From NCBI RefSeq assembly GCF_000510265.1, contig NZ_CP006745.1, positions 1,075,654-1,139,653 of the forward strand: a stretch of DNA of 64,000 nt, written 5' to 3'. Position 1 is the first letter of the stretch. Each line of letters opens with the position of its first letter. Both the position numbers and the translations under genes were made by a program. Of the stretch, positions 21,060-31,058 are shown one piece after another. Source of the stretch: Candidatus Endolissoclinum faulkneri L5 (GTDB lineage: Bacteria; Pseudomonadota; Alphaproteobacteria; Thalassobaculales; Thalassobaculaceae). The notes beneath the pieces were generated by a model. It searched no databases. It saw nothing but the letters and a program-made list of their open reading frames with translations, and was not told the DNA's origin.

Positions 21060-22508
21060 ATGCTACGCAAGACTAACTTCTACATCAATGGCACTTGGAC
21101 TCCTCCCATGGTTCCTAACGATTTTGATGTAATTAATCCAGCGACTGAAGCTCCCTTTTGTGTAATCTCGTTAGGATCTAGTCACGATGTTAATAAAGCA
21201 GTTGCTGCAGCAAAAAATTCGTTCGAAGTCTGGAATGATACCCCAATAGAAGAGCGTATACTAAAAATTGAGAAGCTAGCAGAAATTTATGAACTTCGCG
21301 TCGAAGAAATGGCAAAAGCAATTTCCATGGAGATGGGAGCTCCTATTGATTTAGCAATTAACGCTCAAGCTGCAGCTGGACTAGGACACATTAAATCATT
21401 TATTCGAGTGCTAAGGGAGTTCAAATTTGAACATCGTTTACGTGATAACACACCAGATGAATTCCTGATACATGAGCCAGTGGGTGTTTGTGGGTTGATT
21501 ACTCCATGGAATTGGCCAATGAATCAAGTAACAATGAAAGTTGTACCTGCGTTAGGAGTTGGCTGTACCGTAGTCCTGAAACCATCAGAGATTGCGCCTA
21601 TGTCTTCGCTACTTTTTGCAGAGTTTATGGAAGAAGCTGGTTTTTTAAACGGTGTATTCAACTTGGTAAATGGTGATGGTCCAACCGTAGGTGAGGCAAT
21701 AGGCAGCCACCCCGATGTTGACATGATAAGCTTTACCGGATCTACAAAAGTTGGTATTGCTTTAACTAGATCCTCTGCCAATACAGTTAAACGCGTAGCT
21801 CTAGAAATGGGTGGAAAAGGAGCAAACATTATATTTGCTGATGCTAATATCCCTGAAGCAGTCAAGCGTGGTGCTATCCACTGCTTCAACAATACCGGAC
21901 AATCATGTAACGCTCCAACCAGAATGTTGGTAGAACGCTCAGTTTATGACAAAGCACTAGAAATTGCCTCTGCTACAGCTAAAAGCACTGCTGTAGGTCA
22001 ACCAAATGAGCACGGTACTCATATTGGCCCTCTAGTTTCTGAAACGCAATTTAACAAAGTACAAGGCCTCATTCAATCTGGTATCGACGAAGGAGCGCGT
22101 CTAATAGCCGGAGGTATTGGTCGGCCAGATGGCTTTAATATCGGATATTTTGTGCAAGCAACAGTTTTTGCCGATGTAGATAATGCAATGAGAATTGCTC
22201 GCGAAGAAATCTTTGGGCCTGTCTTATCGATAATGCCATTCGATAACGAAGAAGAAGCAGTAAGGATCTCGAATGATACTAGATATGGTCTGACTAACTA
22301 TGTGCAGAGTGGTGACATAGCTCGTGCTCAGCGTATAGCTCGTCGCCTACGTTCCGGTATGGTTGTAGTAAATGGAGCTTCTCGACACTCAGAAAGTCCA
22401 TTTGGTGGCTATAAGCAATCCGGCAAGGGTCGTGAAGGAGGGATATATGGACTAGAAGAGTTTCTAGAAATTAAGGCAGTATCAGGATGGAATACACCAA
22501 TACTGTAA
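21060..22508 (+). CDS. Aldehyde dehydrogenase family protein
   Basis: This NAD(P)-dependent aldehyde dehydrogenase has 482 residues, the usual size. The cofactor-binding GLITPWNWPMNQ and VLKPSEIAP lie near 145 to 180, the FTGSTKVG turn near 228, the general-base Glu in ALEMGGKGANI near 250, and the catalytic Cys283 in NTGQSCNAPTR. The C-terminal EEIFGPVLSIMPF and PFGGYKQSGKGREGG motifs are intact. The ATG is preceded by AAGGAA eight bases upstream. The substrate cannot be told from motifs, and no pathway partner is adjacent. Retention in a reduced genome suggests a detoxifying or central role. Confidence 0.92.
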   Translation: MLRKTNFYINGTWTPPMVPNDFDVINPATEAPFCVISLGSSHDVNKAVAAAKNSFEVWNDTPIEERILKIEKLAEIYELRVEEMAKAISMEMGAPIDLAINAQAAAGLGHIKSFIRVLREFKFEHRLRDNTPDEFLIHEPVGVCGLITPWNWPMNQVTMKVVPALGVGCTVVLKPSEIAPMSSLLFAEFMEEAGFLNGVFNLVNGDGPTVGEAIGSHPDVDMISFTGSTKVGIALTRSSANTVKRVALEMGGKGANIIFADANIPEAVKRGAIHCFNNTGQSCNAPTRMLVERSVYDKALEIASATAKSTAVGQPNEHGTHIGPLVSETQFNKVQGLIQSGIDEGARLIAGGIGRPDGFNIGYFVQATVFADVDNAMRIAREEIFGPVLSIMPFDNEEEAVRISNDTRYGLTNYVQSGDIARAQRIARRLRSGMVVVNGASRHSESPFGGYKQSGKGREGGIYGLEEFLEIKAVSGWNTPIL

Positions 22509-23915
22509 CAGGATTATTGTTTTGAAGTAGCAACACATATCCATGAAGTCCACTATAAACTAAAATAGCATTATATTTCTCTTTTGTAGTTAAATAAGTT
22601 CTAACCTCACCTACAATATATCTTAAACAACAGGGACAGCTACTTTAAACTACTCGTATTTTAACCAAGGCCCTCTGTAGATATACTTATGCAGTTCAGC
22701 ATAATAAGTAACCAGCCTTAAAGTAGAACATATGTAAATCCAAATTAAAAAAATAAAGAGAACACGATGATAGTTCGAAATGGCTTAGATTATCGATGGT
22801 TAAAAACTTCTGTAAGTAATAGTCTCCGTTATAACAGTCTACATCATCTTATTCTATGATAACTTGAAAAACATTTTTACAAACAAAAAACTTATCGTCT
22901 TCTGTAAAAAGGTAGATTTTTAATCTCAGTTAAATAATCAAATCAAGATTTATACTTAATATATTATATTTCTTCAATAAAAAAACTAGACTAAGCTATA
23001 GAGTTATATTGCTTTTCTTAAAAAGGATTCTTAGAAGTATATCTTCACTTAACTATTAACAACTCAAAAGCTAGATAATTAGCTTATAGAGTAATAAAAC
23101 TTACTTAAGTATTTAAACCGTATGATAGTTGTTTTTGGATAATTCATCAAAAATCATTGCTTAAATTCGATAATATTTCTTATAACTAACATACAAAACG
23201 ACCTTTGACTTTTTTTTAATTACACTATGAAGAATTTATAACAGATAAACAACTATAAAGAGTGTAATTTACTTTACTGAATTTATCAACTTTGGTCAAT
23301 ATCAAATTAAGTAAGCGAAAATATTTCACAAATAGCAACTTTTTAAAGTAAAAACAAGTATTTATATCGATCACTATCAGTTTATTATTGCCTTTTCACT
23401 TTAAGATAACAATAATAACTATACTATTAGTATCATTTTCTCAATTGAATTGAAATCTATTACAGCGTCCCTGCTAATATACGAAGCGTCTATTGTAACG
23501 TTAGAATTTTGAATTAAGTCGTCGATCACATTGCAAATATAGCCTCATATCTTGACAAAGAATTTAATAAATAATTAAAGAGATTACTGTTAATTATTTA
23601 TTAGTACGTATAAAAAGAACCAAAAATATGAACAACTTTCTATAGTTTAACAATAAAAAGTGATGATTTAGCTTAACTCAGCCACTATTTTCTAGCGAAA
23701 TACATTCCTAAAGAAAAAAACATACCATGTTAAAGTATATAATAATAAGCCAACCGATTTAGTCAGGGGTAACGACTACACTTGCTCTACTAGTAGTAAT
23801 TTTAAATTAAATCGAAGATCATAGTCTTATTCAAATAAAATGGCTGTATCAACTGGCTAGTACAAATATGAGTAAACTATTAAGAGAACAAAGTAACGGT
23901 TGTTATTAAATATGC
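22509..23915. other. Gene-free AT-rich spacer between convergent genes
   Basis: No gene is recognised in 1.4 kb. A 9-base inverted repeat with a long loop spans 23221-23272. Otherwise only A/T-rich low-complexity sequence is seen. Confidence 0.55.
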
Positions 23916-25355
23916 TTAGAGCACCTTACCAGGATTAAAAATCCCACCCGGATCCATGACATTTTTGATAGTTTTCATAAGATCCATAGAAACTTTATCT
24001 TTATAACGAGCAAGTTCTTTTCGTTTAAGACGGCCTATACCATGCTCAGCACTGATAGATCCTCCCATTTCCAAAACAATATCGTTGATAACCCCATTAA
24101 ACTCTTCACAACGAGCTAAGAAGGCATTCTTTTCACTGTGTTCTGGAATTTGTAAATTGTAATGCAAATTGCCGTCACCAATATGACCAAAAGCAACCAA
24201 CCGTATATTAGGTTCCATTTCTGCGACCTTAATCCAAGCAATATCATAAAACTCAGCGATGCGCGATATTGGCACTGAAATGTCGTTTTTGATCGAAGCA
24301 CCCTCAATTCTTTGGCTTTCGGAAGCATTTTCACGCAGCTTCCAAAATGCTTGGCGCTGGGTTTCGTTCTGAGCAATAGCGGCATCAATCACTAGCCCAG
24401 ATTCAAAAGCATTACTCAAAATCAATTCTAGCCGCTCTGATAACCTAATATCTAGCGAAGCAGTGGATACTAATTCCAGTAAAACGTAGAAATCATAGCG
24501 CTCACTCAAAGGATCCTTGCAATCCGCAATATGTTTAATTACTAGATCAATCATCAAACGAGGCATCAACTCAAAAGTTTCTACCGCATCGCCACTCTCG
24601 CTTCGAGCAAGTTCTAACAAAGCAACCGCAGCAGCAACATTGGGTACAGCACAGAATGCACTGCAAACTTCAGTTGGTTCAGGAAAGATTTTTAAGACGG
24701 CTGCGGTTATAATACCAAGTGTTCCCTCGGAGCCAAGAAAAAGCTGCTTAAGGTCATAGCCAGTATTATCTTTTCGCAATCCACGTAGCCCGTTCCATAT
24801 CCGCCCATCCGATAGTACAACTTCGAGTCCAAGAACCAGATCACGAGCATTTCCATATCTTAGTACGTTGGTACCTCCGGCATTAGTAGATAAATTACCG
24901 CCTATCATCGCGCTACCTTCAGCAGCCAAGGATAAAGGAAAGTAGCGTTTAGCTTTAGAAGCAGCATGCTGTAAATCTTTAAGAATGCAACCAGCTTCTA
25001 CAGTTATAGTGTAATTATCAGGATCAATATTTCTAACTTTATTCATTCGTGCAAGCGAGACGATAATCTCGTTACCACTATTCTGTGGTATTGACCCACC
25101 ACATAGCGAAGTGTTACCGCCTTGAGGAATAATCGAGATAGATGCTTCTGCACAGAGCGCAACTAATTTAGCAATCTCCTCTGTATTTTTAGGCCTAACT
25201 ACCATAAGAGCTTCGGTTCCACACATACCGCGCCAATCTGTCATATATGGCAGCATAGACTCAAGATCATTAGTCCAACCTTTTGGTCCAACTACTTGCT
25301 TAATACGTTTCAGCGCCTCAATAAAATCTACTCTATTGGCAGTAACCGAAGCCAT
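23916..25355 (-). CDS. FAD-linked oxidase (GlcD / D-2-hydroxyacid dehydrogenase type)
   Basis: This flavoprotein of the VAO/PCMH family oxidises a D-2-hydroxy acid such as D-lactate, glycolate or D-2-hydroxyglutarate. The start at 25355 is chosen because GAGGAGAAG lies seven bases upstream; a second in-frame ATG at 25370 has none. The product is 479 residues. The FAD-binding half (about 35 to 215) shows IIPQGGNTSLCGGS, GGNLSTNAGGTNVLRYGN and LFLGSEGTLGIIT. The C-terminal cap has FGHIGDGNLHYN with metal-binding His, SAEHGIGRLKR and the final PGGIFNPGKVL. The gene follows tsaC on the same strand after 209 bases, a neighbourhood also seen in other Rhodospirillales. The exact substrate is not decided by sequence. 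Confidence 0.88.
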   Translation of the reverse strand: MASVTANRVDFIEALKRIKQVVGPKGWTNDLESMLPYMTDWRGMCGTEALMVVRPKNTEEIAKLVALCAEASISIIPQGGNTSLCGGSIPQNSGNEIIVSLARMNKVRNIDPDNYTITVEAGCILKDLQHAASKAKRYFPLSLAAEGSAMIGGNLSTNAGGTNVLRYGNARDLVLGLEVVLSDGRIWNGLRGLRKDNTGYDLKQLFLGSEGTLGIITAAVLKIFPEPTEVCSAFCAVPNVAAAVALLELARSESGDAVETFELMPRLMIDLVIKHIADCKDPLSERYDFYVLLELVSTASLDIRLSERLELILSNAFESGLVIDAAIAQNETQRQAFWKLRENASESQRIEGASIKNDISVPISRIAEFYDIAWIKVAEMEPNIRLVAFGHIGDGNLHYNLQIPEHSEKNAFLARCEEFNGVINDIVLEMGGSISAEHGIGRLKRKELARYKDKVSMDLMKTIKNVMDPGGIFNPGKVL

Positions 25356-25563
25356 AGTTCTTCTCCTCATAACGAGGTAATAAAAATTTTATAAAAAGTT
25401 AACACAAAACCCTACTAAAGCACAAACAAGATACACTATTGAATTGATAATAATAAAAGCAAAACCTTTAATCAGCAACAATCTTCCTTACAATGAATGC
25501 ATTACCTAATTGATTATTAAAACTTAGTATTCGCATTATTTTTGTGCAATTATAATCATACAA

Positions 25564-26502
25564 TCAAGCTGCAGCACGCTGCAGACGATCATTAATAGCG
25601 ATTCCAACTCCTGTACGAGGAATAGGAGCTACTGCAATAGTTTTAATTCCTGGCGAATCAAGAGCGTGCAAATAAGCAAATAAATTAGATGCAGCTTCCA
25701 ACAAATCACCTAATGCACTAAGATCTACAGCTAAGCCTAGCTGGCCAGCAAAATCTAAGCCTACCTCTCCATCCCACAATTCGGTAGCGTTTAACCGCAG
25801 GGATGCAATTGGTGCATAATGACTAGCAAGCATTCCAGGAGACAATAGTCCAACATTATTATTGGTAAGTTCGATAGGGCCTACTACTGCCTCTATTTGC
25901 TCCTGAGTAATAGCTCCTGGACGTAGTAATCTTGGTATCGCGCCAGAAACATCTAAAACAGTACTTTCCACTCCAATCGCGCAACAACCGCCATCTAAAA
26001 TAATTTTTAATCCATCAAAATCTTCTGCTACTACATGATCAGCTGTAGTCGGACTCAAACGTCCAGAGCGATTAGCACTCGGAGCAGCAACAGGTCGACC
26101 AATTTCAGAAAGCAAAGCTCGAGTTGTAGGATCGCCTGGTATTCGAATAGCAACAGTACTCATATTTGCTGACGTTAAACAAGCAAGCGGAAATCCATCC
26201 ATTAGTTTCATCACTAACGTTAACGGGCCAGGCCAAAAAACATCTGCCATAGCAAGCGCTGCAGAAGTAGCTTGACCAATAGCAAAAGCAGATCTCACAT
26301 CATGTACATGGCTAATAAGTGGATTATACAAAGGACGTGCTTTATAAGCAAATATCTTCGCTACAGCCGTTTCATTGGTTGCATCTCCACCAAGTCCATA
26401 TACTGTCTCAGTAGCAAAAGCAACCAAACCTCCACTAAGTATAACTCTTCCAGCTTCGGCTCGAGCAATTGGATCTTTTATAGAATAAACACGTGCATTC
26501 AT
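25564..26502 (-). CDS. tsaC: Threonylcarbamoyl-AMP synthase, Sua5 type
   Basis: The enzyme makes threonylcarbamoyl-adenylate from threonine, bicarbonate and ATP, the first step of the universal t6A tRNA modification. The 312-residue protein has a YrdC domain (about 1 to 190; FATETVYGLGGDATN, KARPLYNPLISHV, WPGPLTLVM, RIPGDP, APSANRSGRLSPTTA, GVESTVLD, LLRPGAIT) and then a Sua5 C-terminal domain ending in RTGVGIAINDRLQRAA. This long two-domain form is usual in Alphaproteobacteria. The ATG is at 26502. It probably leads a two-gene unit with the FAD oxidase. The name Sua5/ywlC is equally valid. Confidence 0.93.
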   Translation of the reverse strand: MNARVYSIKDPIARAEAGRVILSGGLVAFATETVYGLGGDATNETAVAKIFAYKARPLYNPLISHVHDVRSAFAIGQATSAALAMADVFWPGPLTLVMKLMDGFPLACLTSANMSTVAIRIPGDPTTRALLSEIGRPVAAPSANRSGRLSPTTADHVVAEDFDGLKIILDGGCCAIGVESTVLDVSGAIPRLLRPGAITQEQIEAVVGPIELTNNNVGLLSPGMLASHYAPIASLRLNATELWDGEVGLDFAGQLGLAVDLSALGDLLEAASNLFAYLHALDSPGIKTIAVAPIPRTGVGIAINDRLQRAAA

Positions 26503-26877
26503 AAACTATTATAACACTTAAAAAGTGCAGCAAAAAATAAACTTAAATTGCGGAGTTAATAACGCATAACAGATAATTATCATATAGTAATAACAACAAT
26601 TAAACGCACATACTAGCGAATACTTTGGCATAATCAAAAAGGATTAATCAAAAATACGGCTGAGATTGCAAGAAATATCTGTGCATTAAGGATATTTTCT
26701 CCTAGGCGAATGAGGCATTTAGCAATAAAACGCAAATGATAAAACCAAAAAAAAGATATCCAACTGTAAAATATTTTATGCAATAAGGGATACTCTACAG
26801 AGGGGATTAAAGATCGAGATCATTTCATAATCAATTTAACAAAACATTAACAAGAAAAACCCTCCCCTAATATCCGT

Positions 26878-26917
26878 AGTTAATTTATCGGTATTTGATA
26901 ATACCGATAAATTAACT
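26878..26917 (+). terminator. Orphan terminator-like hairpin, 18-bp perfect stem
   Basis: Arms 26878-26895 and 26900-26917 pair exactly around TGAT and are followed by TTGAATCTTTTTC. By form it could be an intrinsic terminator on the plus strand, but the nearest genes are divergent and start, rather than end, on either side. It may mark the end of a vanished gene. Confidence 0.45.
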
Positions 26918-27361
26918 TTGAATCTTTTTCATAATAATTCTCTATTGTTAGGATAATAGCTTAAAGCTGAAAAGCTTGTTAAAAAAGCTGCTTATTATAC
27001 AACCATTGCTTATTTTGTATTATATTAACGAGATTATTAATTAGCAAGAAAAATCAACTAAATAATTTCAAATAAGTAGATTTGAACTTCGTTTAGTTGT
27101 ATGATATCGTTCTTTCATAGATAATCTCTAACTAGATAGAGAGCCTGGTGAGTAGAAATACACTACACAAATTATTTTTTGGGACTTATCACAATCTTAT
27201 TTTGAATTACACGTTTTTAGCCTATACTTAGGAAATAAATTACTAAATTAATTATTATATTCTTGAACACATAAGCTTATACTAAAATCAGCTCTTTAGA
27301 ATTTTAATCTAAAATTGAATACTGAGTAGTTTTTAGAAAATAATAATTGTTACTTTATAAG

Positions 27362-27397
27362 CCTAAAGTTTATATTGTACCTAAAGTTTATATTGTA
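27362..27397. repeat. 18-bp direct tandem duplication in the accB leader
   Basis: Two identical 18-base copies at 27362-27379 and 27380-27397, ending 43 bases before the accB start, so it may lie in the promoter or 5' leader. Confidence 0.92.
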
Positions 27398-27440
27398 ACT
27401 TTAAAAAATTATGATTAGCTGCAATTCAAGGAAAATTTCC

Positions 27441-27887
27441 ATGAAGAGTAATTTGGATGAAAATTTGATTCGCAAATTAGTCGAATTATTAAAAAGTAAT
27501 GAATTAGGCGAACTGGAGTACGCAACAAATGATCTACGCATTCGCATATCTAATACAAAGATTAATGCAGCTTATGCTACACAAGTACCCGCTTCTTCTA
27601 CTACACCTAAAGCAATATCAGCTTCAACGACAAGCAAAAACACAGTAGAGGATGGCGATGTTATACAATCACCAATGGTTGGAACCGCCTATCTTGCCCC
27701 AGAAGCAAATGCAGCAGCCTTTGCGCCCATTGGTTCAAGCGTACTTACTGGCCAAACAATTATGATAGTCGAAGCTATGAAAACCATGAACCCAATCTCT
27801 GCTCCAAGAGACGGTAAAGTTAAGGCAGTCCATGTAAAAAATGGTCAGCCTGTAGAATTTGGTCAGCCGCTTTTGGTGTTAGAATAA
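27441..27887 (+). CDS. accB: Biotin carboxyl carrier protein of acetyl-CoA carboxylase
   Basis: This protein carries the biotin that shuttles CO2 between AccC and the AccAD transferase in fatty-acid synthesis. The start at 27441 is preferred over 27411 because AAGGAAAA lies just upstream and MKSNLDENLIRKL is a family-like opening. The 148-residue protein has an N-terminal helix, an Ala/Thr/Ser-rich linker (about 45 to 75) and a biotinyl domain with VEAMKTMNPI, biotinylated at Lys114, 34 residues from the end as usual. The residue after the biotinyl Lys is Thr rather than the common Met or Leu. It is followed 31 bases later by accC. Confidence 0.95.
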   Translation: MKSNLDENLIRKLVELLKSNELGELEYATNDLRIRISNTKINAAYATQVPASSTTPKAISASTTSKNTVEDGDVIQSPMVGTAYLAPEANAAAFAPIGSSVLTGQTIMIVEAMKTMNPISAPRDGKVKAVHVKNGQPVEFGQPLLVLE

Positions 27888-27918
27888 TCTGTTTTATTGC
27901 TCAGGGAGCTAGCAAAGC

Positions 27919-29259
27919 GTGTTTAGTAAGATAATGATCGCCAACCGCGGGGAAATTGCTCTTCGTATCCATCGCGCTTGTCGAGAAATGAATATCAAAA
28001 CAGTAGCTATACACTCCACTGCAGATGCTAATGCCATGCATGTAAGATTAGCAGACGAAAGTGTATGTATAGGCCCAGCATCAGCCATAGATAGTTATCT
28101 CAATATACCAGCTATTTTATCAGCAGCTGCTATCACTAATGTTGATGCAATTCATCCAGGTGTTGGCTTCCTATCGGAAAACGCAGCCTTTGCTGAAATT
28201 GTTGAGGCTCATGGTATTACGTTCATTGGACCTAGGTCAAAGCATATCCATTGTATGGGCAACAAAATTACAGCTAAAAAAACAATGACTAAACTTGGAA
28301 TTCCGTGTGTACCTGGATCTGAAGATCCAGTAGATGGAATAAAAACAGCTAAAGATGAAGCCAATCGCATCGGCTATCCTGTGCTAATTAAAGCTGCGAA
28401 TGGCGGCGGCGGGCGCGGTATGAAAGTTGCAAACAGTCCAAATAACATTGAAGAAGCATATACAACTGCTCGGCGAGAAAGTGCTGCTGCCTTTGGCAAT
28501 GAGGCAGTATATATGGAGAGATATCTTGAACGTCCTCGACATATCGAAATTCAAATTGCTGCTGACAACCACAACAACGTAGTCCATCTTGGAGAGCGCG
28601 ATTGCTCTATTCAGCGACGTCACCAAAAAATCATCGAAGAAGCTCCATCTCTAGTTCTTACGCCGGACGAGCGCGATAAGATCGGTAGACGGATTGTCAC
28701 TGCAATCTGCAATATGGGATATTCCAGCCTTGGTACTATGGAATTTCTTTACGAAGATGGTGAGTTTTACTTTATCGAGATGAATACTCGATTACAAGTT
28801 GAACACCCGATCACCGAAGCGATAACCGGCATCGACTTGGTACGTCTACAAATTGAAATAGCAGCTAACAAATCGCTAGAGATCACACAACAGGACATAA
28901 TTTTTAACGGACATGCTATTGAATGTCGTATAAATGCTGAAGATCCTTACACATTTCAACCACACCCAGGAAAAATTAATGATTATCATCAACCTGGTGG
29001 TTTAGGTGTGCGTGTAGATAGCGCACTCTATGCTGGTTATAGTGTGCCAGCACATTACGATAGCTTAATAGCCAAAATAATCATACACGGTAGCAATCGT
29101 CAAGAATGTCTAATGCGTGCTGAGCGAGCGTTAGGTGAGTACGTAATCAGCGGAATTTCGACAACTATTCCGCTACATGCAAATCTGCTGCTAGATCCGG
29201 TTTTTCGTAGCGGTGAATACTACATTCGTTGGCTGGAAAAGAATTATCTAAAATCCTAA
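27919..29259 (+). CDS. accC: Biotin carboxylase subunit of acetyl-CoA carboxylase
   Basis: This ATP-grasp enzyme carboxylates the biotin of AccB with bicarbonate. It has 446 residues, the normal size. It starts with the FSKIMIANRGEIALRIHRAC fold and has the glycine-rich ATP loop NGGGGRGMKV near 158 to 168, ERDCSIQRRHQKIIEEAPS near 215 to 235, EFLYEDGEFYFIEMN and TRLQVEHPITEAITGIDLV near 280 to 300, and the C-terminal INAEDPYTFQP block. The start is GTG at 27919 with AGGGAGC upstream. It forms an operon with accB. The aat gene that often follows in Alphaproteobacteria is not present. Confidence 0.97.
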   Translation: MFSKIMIANRGEIALRIHRACREMNIKTVAIHSTADANAMHVRLADESVCIGPASAIDSYLNIPAILSAAAITNVDAIHPGVGFLSENAAFAEIVEAHGITFIGPRSKHIHCMGNKITAKKTMTKLGIPCVPGSEDPVDGIKTAKDEANRIGYPVLIKAANGGGGRGMKVANSPNNIEEAYTTARRESAAAFGNEAVYMERYLERPRHIEIQIAADNHNNVVHLGERDCSIQRRHQKIIEEAPSLVLTPDERDKIGRRIVTAICNMGYSSLGTMEFLYEDGEFYFIEMNTRLQVEHPITEAITGIDLVRLQIEIAANKSLEITQQDIIFNGHAIECRINAEDPYTFQPHPGKINDYHQPGGLGVRVDSALYAGYSVPAHYDSLIAKIIIHGSNRQECLMRAERALGEYVISGISTTIPLHANLLLDPVFRSGEYYIRWLEKNYLKS

Positions 29260-29913
29260 TTAATCTTCTTGCTAGCAGATCAATTAATAATTGATCAAAT
29301 ATCTGATATACAAAAGAAACTAGTACTTCAATACTGTAACAGTAGATATTTTTCCTCATTGCTAGAAAAGCCAAAACCACCTAAAATATTTCTCTTTGAC
29401 CATCCAAATAGTTTGACACTATTCCATTTTAAAAACTTAAATATATCAACCAATATTAGCAATAACATAACATTCATCGATATCAAATTAAATACACGTA
29501 GGATTTTAGGATTATCGTCTGTAACTGTGTAAAACTGAGAGACTAACATTTTAATAAATGAATTAGTCAAGATATTCAATGATTTTTAGATGGCTTTGTA
29601 TAATCACAGTTTGCTTCTTCTATGAAGTTTTGACAACAGAGCAATTTGATAGTGATTTTTTTTAAAGCATTGTTACGCTAAGCATTTTCTCTACAGAATG
29701 CTCATTTAAATCTGGTAATCGATACTTAAAAATAACATAATTATTTCAATTGCTTAACTTAAAAACAAGTTACTTTACTTTATTGATATTGAGTTCGCTA
29801 GCAATTATCCAGTCTTTTTCAATATAATAACAGTTCTCTGCATATAAACAGAGGCGTTAATGCTTGATATTAACAATAGCAAAAATCATATAGCCTTAGC
29901 TATAAGAAAATTA
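29260..29913. other. Spacer at the position usually held by aat
   Basis: In many Alphaproteobacteria aat (leucyl/phenylalanyl-tRNA-protein transferase) lies between accC and the opposed DUF2155 gene. Here the 654 bases hold only short AT-rich frames (for example an 87-codon frame at 29269-29532) whose translations show no Aat motif. Loss by erosion is the simplest reading. Confidence 0.5.
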
Positions 29914-30339
29914 CTAGTCATCTATAAAATCACTTCTACAAGACATTAACCAAACACTGTAGACAGAATGTTCTACCGCATGCAAACTGACGCTAGAAGC
30001 AAACATCCAGCCATTAAACACATCATGTGTTTCTTCATCCGGCAGCTGATCTTCAATGTGCAAAAATGCTGCACTTTCTGGCGGCAGAGTTGGAGGTAAG
30101 TCTTGACAAGTATCAACGCGTATTTTAAATGTGCCAAAATATGCAACATTCCCAAGCATCACCTTAAAAGTAGAAACTCTCCCCGTCACCTTATCCAATC
30201 CCCGCAAAACAGCAACATTATGCTGGCGCCATTCGTTTTTGAGTCTAATAATGTGGGGACAAACAGCAATGGATTGTAGGTTCACACTAGTCACCACACA
30301 CACACATGCAAGAACTCTTAATAAACCTGATTTACTCAT
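29914..30339 (-). CDS. DUF2155 domain-containing exported protein
   Basis: This is a 141-residue alphaproteobacterial protein of unknown function. It begins with a signal peptide (MSKSGLLRVLACVCVVTS, cleavage around residues 20 to 26). The DUF2155 domain follows: VLRGLDKVTGRVSTFKV near 43, GTFKIRVDTCQDLPP near 70 and the best-conserved part FNGWMFASSVSLHAVEHSVY near 108 to 127, then VWLMSC. The two Cys residues of the domain are kept and may form a periplasmic disulfide. It lies downstream of mlaD and the NDUFA12-type gene on the same strand, as in other Alphaproteobacteria, but is separated from mlaD by a 719-base gene-free gap. Confidence 0.85.
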   Translation of the reverse strand: MSKSGLLRVLACVCVVTSVNLQSIAVCPHIIRLKNEWRQHNVAVLRGLDKVTGRVSTFKVMLGNVAYFGTFKIRVDTCQDLPPTLPPESAAFLHIEDQLPDEETHDVFNGWMFASSVSLHAVEHSVYSVWLMSCRSDFIDD

Positions 30340-31058
30340 TCTTTACGCAAAGAAATAAATACTCTATTTTCTCAATAATTTCTATTCTTCTGTAAAGAAG
30401 AGATTTATATTTTGATCACAAATCAATCTTTCTTTAAATCTAATTACTAATTAATTATTCAAAATATATTGATATTAATTAAAATGGTATTTTAAATTTT
30501 TTTAAAAAGCTAATATGTTTACATATTTCTCAAATATATTCTGAAACAGCCACTTCAGCGAAGTTAAATAAAAACTATTTGTACCGCTAAGGCGTTTAAT
30601 CATTATGAGTTAATATTTTCAATTAAAAAATATAAAATAATTAATTAGCTTAAGATGAAACTAATTATGAATTCCACATACTTGTCAGCTTACCTGCATA
30701 AAGTGAATTTATACAAAAAATTAATTAAACCAAAAGTACTGCATTAAAAAATAATCTTTAATAATATGTATATTATACGATTTTAACTAAAAATAATCAC
30801 AAAATTTAAACAAGAAACACAACAAGATTTTGATGCAACATCGATTAATCCTGGTATTAATCTACTTCACTCACTGAGTACATTTTAATGATCATCTAAA
30901 GCATATACCAAAAATAAGGCTAATCTATTGATAATATTTAAAGACAAATAGGTTTGTAAATTCTTTTATCTTCAACTTAAAAAAAACGAAACACCCATTA
31001 AAATATCTATGCAAAATGCATACTATTTAAGGTTTGAAGCTTTGTGAAGACTAAAAAA
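30340..31058. other. Gene-free spacer between mlaD and the DUF2155 gene
   Basis: In relatives these two genes are usually close. Here 719 AT-rich bases separate them, with no recognisable gene or strong hairpin. Confidence 0.5.

Larger units (their letters stand above)
26503..27440. other. Divergent spacer between tsaC and accB
   Basis: No gene is recognised. In many Alphaproteobacteria aroQ precedes accB; it is absent here. The spacer holds the perfect 18-bp hairpin at 26878-26917, far from any visible gene end, and an 18-base tandem duplication at 27362-27397 in the accB leader. Confidence 0.55.

Noticed and set aside
20888-21070. 60-codon minus-strand frame overlapping the aldehyde dehydrogenase start
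   Set aside because: AT-rich, no motif, and it overlaps the leader of a firm gene.
29269-29532. 87-codon plus-strand frame after accC, considered as an aat remnant
   Set aside because: Its composition is dominated by AT-rich codons (Asn, Ile, Leu, Lys, Ser) and none of the Aat motifs is present.
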